A stretch of 64,000 nucleotides of DNA from Apostichopus japonicus (GCF_037975245.1 NC_092579.1:14492678-14556677), one strand, 5' to 3'. Counted from the first letter of the stretch, positions 13,276-27,689 are shown. Notes: a model not told the origin generated them from the sequence alone. Numbers and translations are program-made.

Positions 13276-16140
13276 GTCTATCTGTTCTCAATCTACAAAA
13301 ATTCCATTAATTTTGTTAAAATTTTGCTCAGATTTTCATCCAGTAGAGGTCATTGCTCACAAGCTAAAAACTTGTCGCAAAAAAGCATGAATGTACATTT
13401 CCATGGTTAAAGAAATAGTGTCATCAGGTTGTTTAGGAAAGTGAGGTCCAATTTTGTTGTCAGTGCTCAGCCATGTCAAGCCCATTGTTTTAAGTTTGCT
13501 ATTTCTTGATTACTTGATTTTGTACTCAATCTGTAATTTAATTGTAATTAAGAGCAACGAACAAGCTTGTAGCTTGTGACAGATGATCAGTTCAGTTTAG
13601 TGTTGTGAAGGGTCTCTATAGGATTTAAACAAAACATACAATCATCCAGGAAATGAAATCTGCTTTGAAATTGTAGTTTTAAACCTGCACTGACACTGTG
13701 GTTATCAGTTTTCACCTTCTGAGCTATTCAAGGGGTCAACAGGTGTTCTCATTTGGGCAAATAATTGCCACAAGTGGTCAACCAACAGGTTATCTCAAAT
13801 TGGCTCAAAATTGGCCATTTTCTCTGTCATATATACTACATGATTTTTGCTTTGGCAGTAGGTTGTGAAAATATTTCACAGTACATAAGAAATGTCATAT
13901 AACTCTCATTCATTCAAAACAGTTATTAAAGCATGGTTCTGTAGCAGAGCTGATTTCCTAGCTCAAAATTGGTAAAAGAAAATGCTCTTTTATTCATACA
14001 TCTGTGTCTGTATTCCACATAGCAAGACTGTTCTTTCTAGATATTGAAACATTTTGGAATAAACATTCTATACTGTAAAATCCTTACCAGTAAATATAAT
14101 GGTTGATCTGCACCAGGGAGTACTACAAATAAGAGCTGGAAATTGTTTATCTTTTCTGATTCTCACTTAATTCTTATCAACTCAATTTAACTTGTATGAC
14201 TTACTACACTATGAATAGTTAGGACATCAAAACCAATAAACATTTTCATTTTCTAGTCGTAACAGTTTGGTGATTTGCTGAAATAGCAAGTTAGAAAATT
14301 CATGACATGATAGCAGAAAACTGATGTTTGAAATTTGTTTTCACTTTCAGCTGGCTGGTTTTTGCAAACATCAAACACCATCCGCTGTCATTTGTAATGT
14401 CTGAATGACGAATATTCAACCGTTTTCTCTGTAATAATGAACGGACTTAGGTTTAAAAGCTTGCTTTGGTACTGTCACATAGAACGGCGATGAAGAGATT
14501 TATGTCATTTCAATAACATATTTGTAAGTTTTCTCTGCTTGGTTATTTATAGTTCAGAGGTTTTATCAGGTACTTTAGAGAAAGAAAGAAAAACAGTTTT
14601 ATTCAATGAAAACTGTTGAGAATATTCTCAAAATAAAATGCATGCCATTATAAAGAATGTGTTGACCATTTTCTTGTTTTCATTATATTCCTATTTTTAT
14701 TTGCCATCTTTCTGAAAGGTAACATGTAAACTAGTCATTTTGTTTTTTTGTGGCAGTTGGAGAGAGAGAGCGAAAAAAAAACATTGTTTAACTACTGCAA
14801 CATGCCTGTGTAGGGTAATGTATAAGGAGAGCCTGACATGTTTGGTTCAAAACCTTCAACAGGCAGATGAAATAGTTAATTGTAAATTAATTGTTAACTA
14901 ATTAATGCAAGAATTAATAATGGTCACAATGAGAGGCAGACAGTGGACAGGACATAAACTGAATGAGGAGCAAAATCATTATTAAGAATTGAACAAACTT
15001 CCCACATGGTCTGGAAAATTTTAAAAAAACTATTTTCTAGGTCTTCAAAATTATAGAATTTTAATGTTTAGTCTAGAAAAAAAAAATTCATTTGAACACT
15101 TCTTTGTCTATGATATGAGACTTTAGTAAGCAAGGTTTTTTAATAACAGATAAAATTCATCGGAATAAATCAACTTGGTGAAAGGTAATGGCCACAGCTT
15201 GTAATATCTGGGGTTCATGGCTCCTTGAATGTCTCCCTCTCCAAAAATTTAAAGAATGAGGTTAGCATAAATTTTGCAAGAGCTCCAATCGTTAGGCTTG
15301 CTATAGGTAACTATAAAGCAGTACGTCATATATAGTGTGTAGGCTTCATAGCAAATCTTTAGACGTGTTCTTGAAAAAGTCTGGAATTAAATTTGTTTTG
15401 AAGCATGTGAACATTAATGGCCGAATACCAATTAAGATTTATCCTGTCTAAAAGAACAGTGTTGGTATCAGGTCATGTTCAGGGAAGAAAATTGAAAGAA
15501 AAGTTAGATGTCACCATTTTAAATTGATGTGACTTTGTCTTGAGTTCAATTGCACCTCGAGGAAAATATAACTTCAAATGTCCCAGATGCTCATTCATCA
15601 GTCTGCTGTGACAGTAGTAATGGGTCTCATAGCATTGAAGACTCGCGCACAGAGAAAAGTCTGATGCCGGTAATCTGACCTAGTTTCGAATGAGGTGTAA
15701 CAGAAGTGTTAGACACCGCCATTGATCCCAGAAAATACATACACAGCTTGCTACCGTCAGTAATTAGACACTAGTGTACAGTCAATACATGCAGCTACGG
15801 TCAACACCCACAACACAGTGTACGGTCAACACCCACAACACAGTGTACATAACAGCGATGGACATCTCAGGTCTAGATAAAAGATAACAAGGTATCACGT
15901 TTCATTACTGTCTGCATTTTGTAGCGACAAGAAAAACTTCACTTGCAAGCAACGGAAAATTAACTTTTTGCAGAGGGCAGCATGCGGTTTGGGGCGAGTC
16001 TTCAATGCCTTTAAAAGAAGCATTTCGAAAATGACGAAGGAAAAAAAGAAGACAGCACTCCAGATTTGTTAATATCAACTTTGACCTCAAAGTATCATAT
16101 TAGTTTATTACAGCCATACATTGGTGATTTATGTAACATC
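13276..16140. other. Gene-free spacer
   Basis: AT-rich sequence with only short chance open frames. I see no exon, RNA gene or intact element. A 24-bp direct repeat built on GTCAACACCCACAACACAGT occurs twice at about 15798-15847. Confidence 0.5.
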
Positions 16141-16169
16141 AGATGGAGTGTGGGAGGGGGGGGGGGGGA

Positions 16170-16300
16170 ATTACATGATACACATAAATTATTAGGCAAG
16201 TATTTCAGATCAAATACTATTGAAATCTGAAAAAAAAACTATATGATACACATAAATTATTAGGTACTTTAGATCAAATACTATTGAAATCTCTGTATTT
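16170..16300. repeat. Tandem duplication of about 70 bp
   Basis: ATGATACACATAAATTATTA followed by a GATCAAATACTATTGAAATC block occurs at 16174 and again at about 16243, with small indels between the copies. It follows a long homopolymer G run at about 16150-16167. Confidence 0.75.
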
Positions 16301-16544
16301 GGGATGTAACAGAACCTTCTTATCTTCAGCATGTTAAACATGTGACATGATGTAATGCTCTTGCACATAGTATTAGCACACAATAATTCCCTGCATTGGA
16401 AAAGATCACTGCCCTTGATAGTGAGTATTTCAATCACTAAATTCGAACAGAAATATGTGATCACCCGGACAGAACAAACTCTTTTAAATATATCAAAATG
16501 AATGTTCGAAAGATAGATAAGTCTTTCTCATAAATTAGATGATA

Positions 16545-16966
16545 TGGATAAAATCAGTAAAATGCAACAAATCATGATAGTGGTATTGTTCAACCACTAA
16601 CATTAGTGTTCAACCACTAACATTAGTGTTCAATTAGATGATATGGATAAAATCAGTAAAATCAACAAATCATGATAGTGGTATTGTTCAACCACTAACA
16701 TTAGTGTTCAACCACTAACATTAGTGTTTCATTAGATGATATGGATAAAATCAGTAAAATCAACACATCATGATAGTGGTATTGTTCAACCACTAACATT
16801 AGTGTTCAACCACTAACATTAGTGTTCAACCACTAACATTAGTGTTCAACCACTAACATTAGTGTTCAATTCGATGATATGGATAAAATCAGTAAAATCA
16901 ACAAATCATGTTAGTGGTATTGTTCAACCACTAACATTAGTGTTCAACCACTAACATTAACTTAAC
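16545..16966. repeat. Compound minisatellite with nested 21-bp units
   Basis: The 21-bp unit built on TTCAACCACTAACATTAGTG occurs in runs of two to four. The runs are separated by a repeated spacer containing ATGATATGGATAAAATCAGT and TCATGATAGTGGTATTG. The spacer-plus-run block itself repeats four times, so two levels of tandem repetition are visible. Confidence 0.9.
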
Positions 16967-17968
16967 AAGTAACTCCACGGAAGGGAAGTGCTTAAAACTG
17001 AGCAGCTTTGAAAAGTGTCTGAATATTGATTTTCAGATACAATTATGATTCTAAAGCGAGGGGGTAGTGTAGCATTCCAGCTCATCCATTCCTATCCCTC
17101 CCACTCCCCTCCCAACCTTAACCATCCTCCAACCCCCCTTACTCATACCCATTCCAAGCTACATGATCATGTTAAATTGGCTCTTTGGTTCATTCTACAC
17201 TTAACATGAAAAGAAAGCAACTCAGAAATCGGTTGTTCCATGCAAGACAGTTTTATCAATTTTCCCAAAGTTCCCTTCCCCAACCCTCACCTTTCCCCAG
17301 ATGCTACTACTCCCACATTAAGTTTACCCTTTCTCTGTTTAAATATTTCTCTTCCCAGAAGTAGTAATTGTAAGTGCCTTGCCTGAGATGCATAATTATA
17401 ACATAAGGCACAGCTGTACTTCAATGGACACCTCAGCATGAGAAATAACCGAACCAACGAGGAAAATAGAGGCAGGTATTGCACGGTATTACCACTTAAA
17501 TGTTTGAGACTTTAAGACAGCGATGTTCAAATAAGTTAAAACAACATTTGTGTCACCATTAGACATAATTATGAAAGGAACTAAGGTCCATTCTTCAACC
17601 ACCATATTCCATATAGCACCAAACAGACAGCAGTACATACAATGTTAGGCAAAACAACCTACGTAACTGGGAACGTGCAACTATACAAAGGAGACGAAAG
17701 AAAACAGTAACTGTCACTGAAAAGGTCAAGGGTCAAAGTGACATCACCCACTGATCTTTGACTGCAGGGTGTGGGTGGGTGCATACATGGTTACCCTGTC
17801 ATCCTGCTGGTGCATATATATATATATAATGTTTCAGAGATCTTCTCCATGAATTTTCAACGGTATTGTACTAATACACCAGCATATATACATACAGGAT
17901 GCATTGAAATTGGCCCTGTGGCCTACCAGCACCATCTAGTACAGCAAGGTACACCTCATCCTCACCCT
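16967..17968. other. Spacer and probable 3' UTR of SLC25A17
   Basis: This lies between the compound minisatellite and the SLC25A17 stop codon. It has no coding signal and includes a C/T-rich stretch at about 17070-17150 and a short (TA)n run at 17815-17829. The right part is probably the SLC25A17 3' UTR on the minus strand. Confidence 0.4.
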
Positions 17969-20900
17969 TCAAGTCTTCACTGTGGTTAAGTTTGCTCCGA
18001 GGATTCTGAAGATAAATGCTGCAATCTTCTCGTAGCAAACAAACATGAGGGCAGCAGTCAGAACTGTCTGTACCAGTTTGGTCTCCAGTCCCTTGTAGAA
18101 ACCGTTACGACCCTGAGTCCTGAGGAGAGGAGAAGATATCAGGAGGTGATGCTTGATAATAATAATATTAATACTGAGAATTTAAAAAGCGCAGACATAT
18201 CCACGATAACGGTGCTCAAGGCGCATTACAATATTACCCTGGTCAACGATAACCTGTCAAACATAAAGACATTCCCTCCACATGGCAGCAGCTAAACAGC
18301 GCCCAACTGACAGTTTATCTCACAGGTCCCCATTTATACACCTGGGTGAAGAGAGGCAATGGAGATTAAGAACCTTGCTCAAGAACACAATGTAATGACC
18401 TGGCAAAGACTCAAACCTGCAAACCTTCGATCACAAGTCCACTGCCTTAACCGCTTGACCACAATGCTCTTCTCAGAGAGAGAACCTGATACTGAACAAT
18501 ACATCCAAAAAAAAAATCCATGTTTAACTAGCAAAGCAACAATTTGCTATGATCTTGTCAAGTTTTCGATACTAAAACTACCAAAACGATAACAATTCAT
18601 TCTCTATGACTGGTCAGGTTTATATTCCTAATTATGTTGATGCCAAGTCAACAGTTTATGAAAATATATGCTTTGCTTCTTGGATACATGCGATTAGTGC
18701 AAATATCAAACAGTTTCGGCATGGCAATTCAGTTTAAGCACCAATGGTATTCATCAAGTACCCCACTAAATATTATTCATCAATGAAAAGAATATCTGAA
18801 AGGTTGACTATGATCAATTGGAGTCTTACTTGAATTACTTGCTAAAAGTTCAATGATGTGCGCTGGCATGGTTCAATAACAGGCAAATAACTCTGGGGTT
18901 GTAGAGTCTGGAGGCTTCGGTCCAACCATCCAGCCCCCACCCCAACCCCAACCCTCCTTTCCTTCTGTTACCACCTTTGAATATTAAATTACCCAAATTA
19001 TATTAACCAAATTAAATCACCCAAATGGAGTGATGTTAAATTGCAAAATCAACTATTGTATGGTCTTGAAAGTCAAATCTTAAATACTCCAATACTCAGA
19101 CACAGAGAGACCCACTGGTTCTCATTATAACATGCTATCACTTACTGTAGTATATATTTAAATATGTCCAACATGGTCGGCTTTTTTTCGCCATCTTCCG
19201 TATTGTCACGACCATACTAGAAAGAAAACACAGAAATGCCACAGTTAATTATGATGCCGGTATTATGATGTTAACTGTTTGAACTATGATGAATCTGTTC
19301 AAGGTAAACTGCAGTAGTAGGAGTACTTAGGTACTCTGCTGTATATGTCAAGAGACCTAGTCTGTCATTATCAGTCAACACTTTACTACTATCTGTGCGA
19401 CATCACAATAATACAATAAGGTAGCCATGGTGACTGTAAAGTTGAACAAAAACAGATGCCTTGCAATGTGATCTGTACCCTATATATATGAATAAACAGT
19501 TGAAAGATGTAAATATATATATACATGATAATAGATGTGTTATAGCCAAGAGGAAGTACATCAAATGTAGTACACAAACATGCTAGATACAGTAAAATAC
19601 CTTACACATCACCCACACCATGGTATCCTTGACACAATGCAAGAATAGAAATATCACCACCCTTTGTACTAAAATTAACACAAATTATCATTTATAAAGG
19701 GAAAAGAGAAACTTACAGTAATATGAATGAGTATACTATCATAAATATACTTAAACTCGAAATGACTGATGAAAATGAAAAATGGCTACTTAAGAAACTG
19801 TCATGCAGTGTTTTCTCTGACCTTGATTAGAGTTCCAGACATATAACAAGCTTGTGTGAATTTGTGTGGGTACTATGGGTGTATAGTAATTCAAATGATT
19901 GTTTTTATGAGAAAACTTAATGCAAGGAATACATGCAGTGTGTTTAACTCATCTTCCAATCAGATAAATTTCTTATTTTGGTTGAAATGTGACTCACCCT
20001 GAGTTTGGATTGGATGACCTGTAATGGGTAGGTCGCTGTTGTTGACAGTGTCTTTGCGATTGCACCAATGATGAAAAAATGAAGAGCAGATGGGGTCTAG
20101 AAACATAAACAGAGAATCAACATCAACATTCACATAAACATTTAAATAACAAAGAAAATGCAGGATCACAATTAATGCCCTTTGTTTGTGAAAGAGGTCT
20201 TGATATTTGGCTTTTCATTTCATAACCATAACATTCATAAAATTTCCATAGCATACTATGGCTTCTGAGCAAATAACTGCTATCTACGTTATTGACTTGT
20301 ATTTATAGCAGTTTGGTAGGTAGGTCCGTTTAGAAAACTTGCTTGCACAGTTCATACAATTTTTCATCCAAACACAAACGAATACTTCAATGTGAGGTTG
20401 AGGTGAGGTGCATTGAAGATACTGCCAGCTACTTGGAAGTGGGTAATTCATTAACGATTCTTACAGCTCCCTAATTGGTACTTCTACTATAATACTGTTT
20501 CAGGAATGTTGACTTCAAGATGCTTGTAGTTCCTTCTGTTCATCTACTACAACATCATTGAGGTGAGTTGATGTATATTTTTCAAGATACTCACAGCTCC
20601 TTTTGTCAGTCTGCTATAGTACCGTTTGAGGGATTCATAGATCATAAAATGAAGGGCAGGGTTGATGACTAAAGCCAGTGATGACACTGTACCACTCCAG
20701 AGGGTACTGACACCCTCTTGGCTAATTATCTTCTGAAAGGCATCTGCATCAAATTGAACGAAACATAAATTGAAGGATATCGGGAACAAAAATAGCTGCA
20801 AACATCACAATTGAGATCTCAATAAATGAGTATATTATGCATGGAGAGCAACAACTCATGAATATGTATGCAAGAACTGACCTATTATACCGCTGTACTT

Positions 20901-23900
20901 TGGAAACTTTTTCTTCTCAATGCGTTCCGTCTTGAAATGGACCCCTTGCATCTTCAATCGAGTGTTGACCACCCACATGGGAGTTGTGGAGAGGACGTTA
21001 ACAATACCTGGAGGAGGAAAACAAACAATTGGTCGGTGCCTCTGAAGACACTATCGTCTTTTCAACATTATTCTGTGATTTGTCAAAAATTGTGTATGAA
21101 TAATTCAAAATTAAACAATTTTGAAAACTATTTTTTACCATCATGATGCGAAGTCTTGTGTATAAAGGTATTAACTGTGGAGTGCAGGTAATGAATTAAC
21201 CACTCACATGTGAGTTGTGTATTTAGATGTTTGGGTATTTAGTAAAGAGATGCTGTAAAGATGACGTATTTACCTACATCAAAGTTATGAAAAGTTTTGA
21301 TACTATATTTATATGGAAAATTTCAATGAAAAGCACTTCAATTTTTAATGTCACTGTGCCATGTCCTAACAATATAAATTAAGCTGAATATCCTGAAATT
21401 TCTTCTTTTCTTCAGCTCACATAACTTTTAAGGACGACATCTGTATACTGTAGATGTACCGAAGGCAGACACACTCACCGTCTATAATTGTTCATGATAA
21501 AACTATGCTCATTAACATAGACTTAAAATGCTTTCGAATCTTTGGTTCCAATTCCAACAAGACTGGTCAGCATTGCCCAAATCACAAACAGACAGAGGTC
21601 AAACAGCATTAACTTTACAAAACTTTGTTCAATTTCTAGGATACTTTACCAGCGGATATTCCCATCAGTAGATCTTTTAAGGCCTTCCGTGTCCTCATGC
21701 TATCAACCAGGAACAGTTTCAGCCCGTTAAATGTGTAAAAGTAGACAAAGTTTGACAGCCAAAGACTGGTAATGACTGGGCGCCATCCTCTGTATAACGA
21801 CGACCTGTGAGGAGAGAATTAAATGCTACAATGTCATCGTTAGTTTAATTAGTTCATTAATTAACATCGTACTGCTGAATTTGATGGAGACTTGTCACTG
21901 GTTAAGATTACTGTGAAAAGCTATTCAAGTTCATTATAATGAAAGTAGTCTACTACTTCAACAATCGTTGTTACAGTATATATTTTGCATACTATTCATT
22001 GTCCTGCATGTTTCATCTTAGAACTACTGAGTGTTAGTCTCATACAACAAGTACCAGATACTTGTTTGAATACCTCAAGAGTCAAGACTCTGATTCAAAA
22101 AGTCTGCTGGTACATGATTACAGTGATGTATATTAATCTCTAGAGAATTACTACACTGTAGCTCATTGCTACATCCTATATAGCTCTATTAAAATTGACT
22201 GCAGTATCAACTACTAAACACTTGTACTTGTTCTTTCCACTCAATGCAGGCAAAATTGTGTAATTGGTTTTGAGGAAATGTCCAAATGTGGCTCACAAAA
22301 AGTAAGTTATTTTTTGCACAAAACAGCTTAATGACCCATTTTCCCAAATTCATATTCATAAATATCTACAGTATATTTTCAAAGATACAAGGCTATACAG
22401 AGCAAATATCACATTGAAGATGCTTGTTGCACTAAAAACAGACATTTTAATTGAAAGTTGTAAAAATTAAATTTACAGAAACTTTAGAAAGTCATAAATG
22501 TAGACTCACAGTCCTTCTTCACTGAGAATTTCTGCAATAACAACCGGAGTGTGTTGGGCCTGACGTTTGTCATCAACTGCAAAGGCAAAGACGGAGTAAT
22601 TTATCAAGTACCGCATCGCAAAATGTACAATTTATAGTGTACAATATATAGGTAATTGCTATATAAATTCAGAGATGTATAGGCCTATATACTGTACATA
22701 GCAGTTCTGTACACAGGGACCATAGAACTTTATGAGAGATAAACTTCAGTGACTTCATATTGCTACACGAAATATGAACGGTAAATTATTCCCTGAAAGA
22801 GATTAATACATACCACGACAGATGGAAAAAAACACACACAAATAAGCTGGAGATTTCCTGAGAAACTTATATACTGAGATTTAATGTGATACCAAGTTTG
22901 TTACACCCCCCCCCCCCTCTCTCTCCCACCTCCAAGATCCATACACACCCATCTTTAAGCTTTGTCAAGGCTACAAAAGAACTAGAAACATTGGCAAGCA
23001 TGGGAAAGTGGTTAAGGCCGGTGCCTTTCAATCATAAGGTCCCGAGTTTGAGTCACTGTATGTCGTTCAGTTACAGAGTTGTTGACAATTAAAAATTCAT
23101 AATCATGAACATTAAATGTGAATCTAAGAGACTGACTTCGGTCAGCTTGCGGCTTTGATATGCCAATGATGGCTTCTTTGCGAGTTCCTGCTTGCAGGAG
23201 GGCCTAAAATACATTCAATATATACAAGTTCTCTCAGATCAGAAATGTTTAATAGATATTGTCATCTATTGACAATTGCTGGAATTATTGCAGTTATATA
23301 AATGACTCACGTTGAAGCCTTGTCCGAGCTGTATCCAAGGGAAAAAAGACAGTCATAGCCACAGTGCTACCCTACAAATGCAAAACAGAAACCTAAGAAG
23401 TTATCATACATCAATATATCAGTAAATGAACAAATAGAAAAATGACTGGCAAATCATACACAATGGAAAAGAACAGAGGAATATTTGGCTATAACAGGAC
23501 TCAATCCAGTAACCCTAGGTACAGAACTGTAGGCTAGCACAGGACTTTACATACAAAGGATTTCAGAGGTGGGGAAGGCCTGAACTCTATTACCGACACT
23601 CCAAACTGACATAGCTATAGGGCATGAACCTTTATGGAAGACCAGGGTATGATCCTGAAATCACTGAGGCTGACTCTCATGCATGCATGCATGCATGCAT
23701 CTTTGATTCTGCTCGGTGGTTCAGTTTCAACCTTCAACTATTTGATGTTACCAATACCAGTACTTAGGCTTACTTAGATCAGAATCCACAAACATAAGAT
23801 AGATTTATTGTACACCTGAAATAGTCTTCAATTATAACAGTCCAGCCAGGGAAATATTCCCCACTTCGGGCATGCGAAAATGGGTAAAATATTTTATGAA

Positions 23901-25148
23901 CCTCAAAACATAAAATTTCTGTCTAGCACTGTATTAACTTTAGCTGGTTTCCTCAAGACTGTATGGATTCAAAAATGCAATTTCAACATTACAATTTGAC
24001 TTTCAAACACATCAGCTGCAGTTACATGTCTCTACTGTACCACAGCATGCAAAATTAGGATGCATGCAAAGTTACCAAATACCACCACACAATCTGAGAG
24101 TGGTGTTGGGAGAAACTCTAATTATCCATACCCAGGACCCCTGCCATGGGGGAAATTGCTACAGCAGCAGGCAAATTGAACACCACTGACTCCCACCCAC
24201 AAACCCTCCTTTATATCGTTACCCGCTGCCCCTATAGCTACTGTGTCCCCTCTCGACTAGAGCCTCATATAGTGCTCCCAACTAGTACTAGTAGCATGGT
24301 GGGTTCATAATTGACGCACTTAAGGATTTGATTAATGATGTCTATCAAAGAAAATCAAAATCACTCAACTGTATTCGTTTTTCATATGTGTAGTTCCTCA
24401 GAAAAGTTATGATCTCAAAATATTTATCGTTCTGTGCCTACCTAACATACAATTGAGCAGAATTTGACCACAAAATGTCTGCCGCCTCAAGTTCTTTCAA
24501 ACCCCTAAATTGATACAATCGTCGATAAGCTAACTGTAGTGTACTGGCCTAAGGATACATCAATTGACTTTGTATGCTGTTTGCTATGATCTGAGCCTCT
24601 ACTAGTCTAAGCTCTGACATGTCAGGTCCCAGAGCATAGTGGTATTATAATATTGAGGTAATTTTTGTTATTTTTAGGGAGTATATTTCCAATGCCACAA
24701 AAATGTGCAAACTGGGGGGAGGGTGTACACTATTTGATCAGCTTAAGCCTGAAATGGATTTAAACTCATCAAATATGTAACTCTGCTTGGTTGCCTGCTG
24801 TATTATTGCTTATATATGTTTGAGGGTGCGCTAATTATGAAGCATTTTACTATATTACTTAGTGTTGATCCACTGAAAGTAGAAAGTCACTTTGTTCAAA
24901 GTAACCCATCGACATTGTGTACAAGTTCGACAGATTATGAAATCACGTACGATCACACATTGACTCTAACTCCAAGGTACGGTGACCAAGGTCTTACTGA
25001 TATTTTAAGTACTAAATTATGCCTAACACTGGTAACAGTTAGTACTACGGTTCCAGGGAGAGCTCAACATTCAGTTTAAGATGATATTTACCGTTGCCCC
25101 AGCTACAGCATGCACAAGAGTGTCGTATGAAAGTAAATTACTGGCCAT
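17969..25148 (-). CDS. SLC25A17: Peroxisomal membrane carrier SLC25A17 / PMP34, complete
   Basis: Nine exons in transcript order: 25092-25148, 23311-23371, 22510-22576, 21650-21804, 20882-21007, 20595-20743, 19998-20096, 19146-19216 and 17969-18119 (TGA). They join in frame to 311 residues, close to the usual 307 or so of PMP34. The protein starts [19 protein letters not shown], as in vertebrate PMP34, which fixes the start at 25148 although the frame stays open upstream. Mitochondrial-carrier signature sites occur three times: [22 protein letters not shown] and [11 protein letters not shown]. The second and third deviate from PxDxxK in the way typical of the peroxisomal PMP34 subgroup. Other landmarks are [44 protein letters not shown] and [18 protein letters not shown]. 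Six membrane helices in three repeats are expected. PMP34 exchanges CoA, FAD, NAD and adenine nucleotides across the peroxisomal membrane. The gene converges on RNF216 and lies in the same direction as ALG1. Confidence 0.95.
18150..18475 (-). mobile_element. tRNA-derived SINE with LINE-like tail
   Basis: Read on the minus strand, the element begins with GGTCAAGCGGTTAAGGCAGT (A-box region of a Leu/Ser-type tRNA) and a B-box region GCAGGTTTGAGTC. A body follows, then a 3' end with GTAATGCGCCTTGAGCACCG and a TATTA-rich tail near 18150-18175. It lies in the SLC25A17 intron between exons 8 and 9, in the same orientation as the gene. Confidence 0.75.
22990..23215 (+). mobile_element. tRNA-derived SINE
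   Basis: AAGTGGTTAAGGCCGGTGCC (A-box region) is followed by GGTCCCGAGTTTGAGTCACT (B-box region), giving a pol III promoter spacing typical of tRNA-derived SINEs. The body matches the inverted repeat at 6.05-6.2 kb. It lies in the SLC25A17 intron between exons 2 and 3, antisense to the gene. Confidence 0.7.
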
Positions 25149-26450
25149 TGTCGGAGAAATTTTGAAGAGTCTTTCTGGAGAATGTGTGTTTAGTTTTGTC
25201 ACATTGTCATTAGCACTCCCTAAAATCAATCTGAAACTAGTCGCATATTCAGCCACACATTCAGCCACCGAAATATCCAAGTGTATGCGGTGGCACCAAA
25301 GTAAAAGAGATATACTGATACATATCAATCGGGTGATCGCTACCACACCACTACGGAGTAGTAGGAGGAACATCCTTTTAATTCAAGGACAGATTTCCAA
25401 ATGTCTTATCAGGAAAGTCCATCTGATCAACAAGGTTAATGGATATATCCGCACACGGACGGCTGCTGGGAGCACTAGCAATTCTCAATGCAGGATCTTC
25501 AAAACGACCTGAACTTAAGAAGTTGATACTTTACCATTTTCAGCGACGGCAGAGAAGGCCTGAAGGGGAGGGGTTGCAGGAAACTATTTATTAAAAGTAT
25601 GAAAACTACCCAGACCATAACACGACTTACCATTTTCTTAGTGAACTGTACCGTTTCTTCATTATTGTAATTTAGATATGACTTTCTCTAGAATGGTGTT
25701 GAAGGTGAACTGCATGCCTTTTTGCTGGCAATTAAAACCTGCCCAAGTAAGATTTGAAACTTAGCATTCAAATAATGGATATTGCCACAAGGAATTCTCA
25801 GATAAAAAGACTCATTTTGCCTGGAAGATTTAGGGTAACTGTTGCAGCTTACCCCCCCCCCCCCTCAAATCAAGGTCAACTGTCCTGCCCTTAAAGTTTC
25901 TTTTTGCATTGCCGAAAAATCAGGTCTTCCCTATCAAACCTTTCTTAATTAATACATTTATTTTTGCCCGTATCGGTTTGTTATTTACTCATACTTCATA
26001 TATTTCAGTGTATGGAAGTCTTCACATTCTCAATGGGATACACAGAGACTTAAGAAAGCTTGCTGACAGTTTAAGCCCACTCTGCAGTAGCCACAGGCAT
26101 GCCTGTAAAGGAGGGGGAGGGGCAGATGGAGGGGGAGGGGAGAAGGAGGGGAGAGGGAGGAAGGAAATGCCTCCGATCAAATCATACTCAAAATATAGCT
26201 AAATATGGTTTATTTTGTATTGTTTACTGATGAAAATCTCCTCAGCAAGGAGGATTCAGCAGTAGGCTCTCCACGTAGCAAGGTCTCTAAGTTATAGCAA
26301 TCTAACTGCCAATTGGCCTCAGCAGAGCTCCCCCCCCCCCCTCCCTTAATGACAATAATAATGGCAGCCATTCCAGAATTGGTGATTCTATTGAGTAATA
26401 TAGACAGCTAACTTAATGCTGTGGAAATAAAGATTAGACCCTCTGGGTGC
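25149..26450. other. 5' flank of SLC25A17
   Basis: Sequence upstream of the SLC25A17 start, presumably with its 5' UTR and promoter. No TATA box or other defined motif is convincing. Long C runs (25851-25864 and about 26330) and a G/A-rich stretch (26110-26165) are present. Confidence 0.35.
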
Positions 26451-27689
26451 GCTATAAAGGACAAAACAATACTTTTAAAGCAATTGAGTAATTTCACAAG
26501 TTTTTATTGCAAAAACAGATCAGCCTTATGTTGCACTTGAACATTTTACAGATAGTCACATTTGAAGCAAACAAAATTCAGACATTGACTTTACCAAAAA
26601 GAAAGCCATTTTTACATTAACAGAAACATTACAATTATCTTTATCATCAACAAATGGAGGAATATGATTTGATGATAGAATAAATAAAAGAACAGTTTGA
26701 CAACATGCAACCAGCTTTTACTTTTCTGGCATGTAGGAGGGGTGGTGGAGTTTGGAAAGTGAAAATGGTGATGAGTAGGATATACTGATTCTCTTCAATC
26801 CATTGGTAGAATATGATAACTGTAAATATTACTTTTTTCTTAGTAAATCCACAGTGACTCCAATATGTTTTGTCACTTTAGTGCATAAAGGAACAAAGTA
26901 AAATATCAAAGACCTCAGCCCTTAGGCATTATATAACATAAAATGGACAAAATTACAGACGTGTCTGACTAGACATTACCAAGATAAACACACTGAACAA
27001 ATTTGGTTAGCTCCCTGGGTAATTTTTTTGGCATAACTTTTTGCTTGCAAATATCATTTATATCTTCATTGTCATTGACTAGATCCTCTCAGAAAAAAAA
27101 TACTTGAAGCTAATTTCAAACATAAAAGGTAATTTTAAATTCATTATTATTATTTTAATTAATTAGTTTTATGAATAGCCACCATTCTGGTGTTGATCAA
27201 TTGAAATTCTTCTTAAATTTATACAAAATAAGGAATCTCCTTCAATTGCTATTTTTGTTAAATATTATTTGATACTAAAAAAATTCATAACAATTCAAAT
27301 GATCAGCTTGACTAGTAAAGTTTCATTTCACACAATGGATGAAATCATTGTAACAAATTTGAAAACATTTCTCCAATTTTACATACCCAGTCTAAAAAAA
27401 GGACCTAAGTAATGACTGGAGATCTCAAATTAATTCCTTAATAATTTATGTACTGAATGTTTTGGAAGTTGTCTTAACTGAATCAATTGTTTTTGTATTG
27501 GAGTAATAATTAGTAAAGTAATTAGTAAAAGGATTTTGCAAAGAAACATTGTCAGCTGCTTCAAGCAAAAACAATAAACAGGGATATTCTTAGAGAAAGA
27601 TGTGTCAGGATAGCAACACCCATCATTGACAGAAGCAACAGAACCTTACTTATTAGTATTTGCATACATATACCTCCAGACTTTACTCA

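Noticed and set aside
11596-13410. Series of overlapping open frames with repeated hydrophobic peptides.
   Set aside because: They are translations of the 155-bp minisatellite in shifting frames, with no independent coding evidence.
18408-18463. tRNA gene on the minus strand.
   Set aside because: The A- and B-box regions are present but no full cloverleaf can be formed, and it continues into a SINE body. It is a SINE head.
25081-25512. 143-codon plus-strand open frame.
   Set aside because: It is antisense to exon 1 and the 5' flank of SLC25A17. It has no domain and no splice logic.
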